Shown one piece after another: positions 63,736 through 64,000 of a stretch of 64,000 bases of DNA. Location: positions 343,319 to 407,318 of the forward strand of contig NZ_CABVHJ010000003.1 in assembly GCF_902497745.1 (NCBI RefSeq), read 5' to 3'. Position 1 is the first letter of the stretch. The number at the start of each line of letters is the position of its first letter. Both the position numbers and the translations under genes were made by a program. This stretch comes from Pseudomonas fluorescens. GTDB taxonomy: Bacteria; Pseudomonadota; Gammaproteobacteria; Pseudomonadales; Pseudomonadaceae. A model generated the notes under the pieces. That model had not been told where the DNA came from, did no database searches, and worked only from the letters and a program-made list of their open reading frames with translations.

Positions 63736-64000
63736 CAGGCAACCATCAATTTTTTGTGAAAAAGACGCCAACGAATAGTTGGCTTTTGGTGATGTGATGA
63801 AACTTGCGAAGTATTTGAGAATGGTTCAGCTTTTATTCAGTAAAAACAACACAGCAGCCCATTGTGGGAGCTAGCCTGCTCGCGAAGAGGCCGGCACATT
63901 GAACACTGTGGGTGACAGACAATCCGCTTTCGCGAGCAGGCTCGCTCCCACCGAGGGTGGCGGGGTATCGAGTTTTTAAATACTGCTCAGGATTTTCTGG
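63736..64000. other. AT-rich upstream region and window end
   Basis: About 265 bases with no supported gene, AT-rich up to 63860, then a REPIN-like doublet. It probably carries the eptA promoter. Confidence 0.45.
63863..63951. repeat. REPIN-like doublet (GGGAGCGAGC family)
   Basis: TGTGGGAGCTAGCCTGCTCG (one base changed from the common arm) and its near-complement surround a spacer with CACTGTGGGTGACAGAC. Confidence 0.88.

Noticed and set aside
1-64000. CRISPR array, tRNA, rRNA, phage or insertion sequence
   Set aside because: No regularly spaced direct repeats, cloverleaf, transposase or integrase was seen; the repeats present are inverted REP pairs.

Overview
The window reads as a chromosomal segment of a fluorescent-group Pseudomonas (P. 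fluorescens / P. koreensis type). This rests on the high GC content, on recognisable Pseudomonas gene sets (a PA3285/PA3286-like ECF sigma plus FabH-like pair, hrpA, aceK, rnd-ycgL, pxpBCA, lpxO), and above all on about eighteen REP doublets of the two kinds typical of this group: GGGAGCGAGCNTGCTCGCGA arms and GATCGCAGCCTNCGGCAGCTCC arms. The species is an inference from these patterns; no 16S gene is present. I saw no tRNA, rRNA, CRISPR array, insertion sequence or prophage.

Layout. 1-8.6 kb: end of a metallo-beta-lactamase-fold gene, an acyl-carrier-like protein without the modifiable serine, a LysR/MFS divergent pair, EamA and DUF2177 membrane proteins, a CvfB-like RNA-binding protein, a TorF-type porin and a DUF6279 lipoprotein. 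8.6-12.5 kb: the most accessory-looking stretch, with an AT-richer patch carrying two probable orphan immunity genes, then a papain-like (C70/AvrRpt2-type) cysteine protease and an unknown partner in one operon. 12.5-24.3 kb: a DEAD-box helicase, a YbdG-like mechanosensitive channel, transporters, azoreductase, a LysR-hydrolase-PpiA-ABC exporter run, and aquaporin Z. 24.3-28.2 kb: a Porin_5-type porin, an ECF sigma/anti-sigma pair and a FabH-like ketosynthase. 28.5-34.3 kb: hrpA and aceK. 34.5-41.2 kb: two EamA transporters, a frameshifted GNAT-like gene with a coupled small ORF, lpxO, cysK, DUF748 and DUF2442. 41.5-50.5 kb: a MoxR/VWA pair, the 5-oxoprolinase operon with its transporter and LysR regulator, and a YafJ-type amidotransferase operon. 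51-64 kb: oligopeptidase B, a stand-alone cyclic-nucleotide-binding domain, a methyltransferase, a YajD nuclease, an RNA methylase, an M61-like protein with a broken zinc motif, YcgN, a nitroreductase, a hydroxyacid dehydrogenase, ycgL-rnd and eptA.

How the genes work together. Most of the window is core metabolism and housekeeping. Three groups concern the envelope: lpxO and eptA modify lipid A, and the ECF sigma/anti-sigma pair sits beside a ketosynthase that may feed fatty-acid synthesis. The pxp operon (MFS, pxpA, pxpB, pxpC, with a divergent LysR) is a self-contained 5-oxoproline uptake and hydrolysis unit. The strongest candidates for something undescribed are the C70-protease/partner cassette, the orphan immunity islet, the serine-less ACP-like protein and the M61-like protein with RELAQ in place of HExxH. 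All functional statements come from reading motifs by eye; no database search was run.
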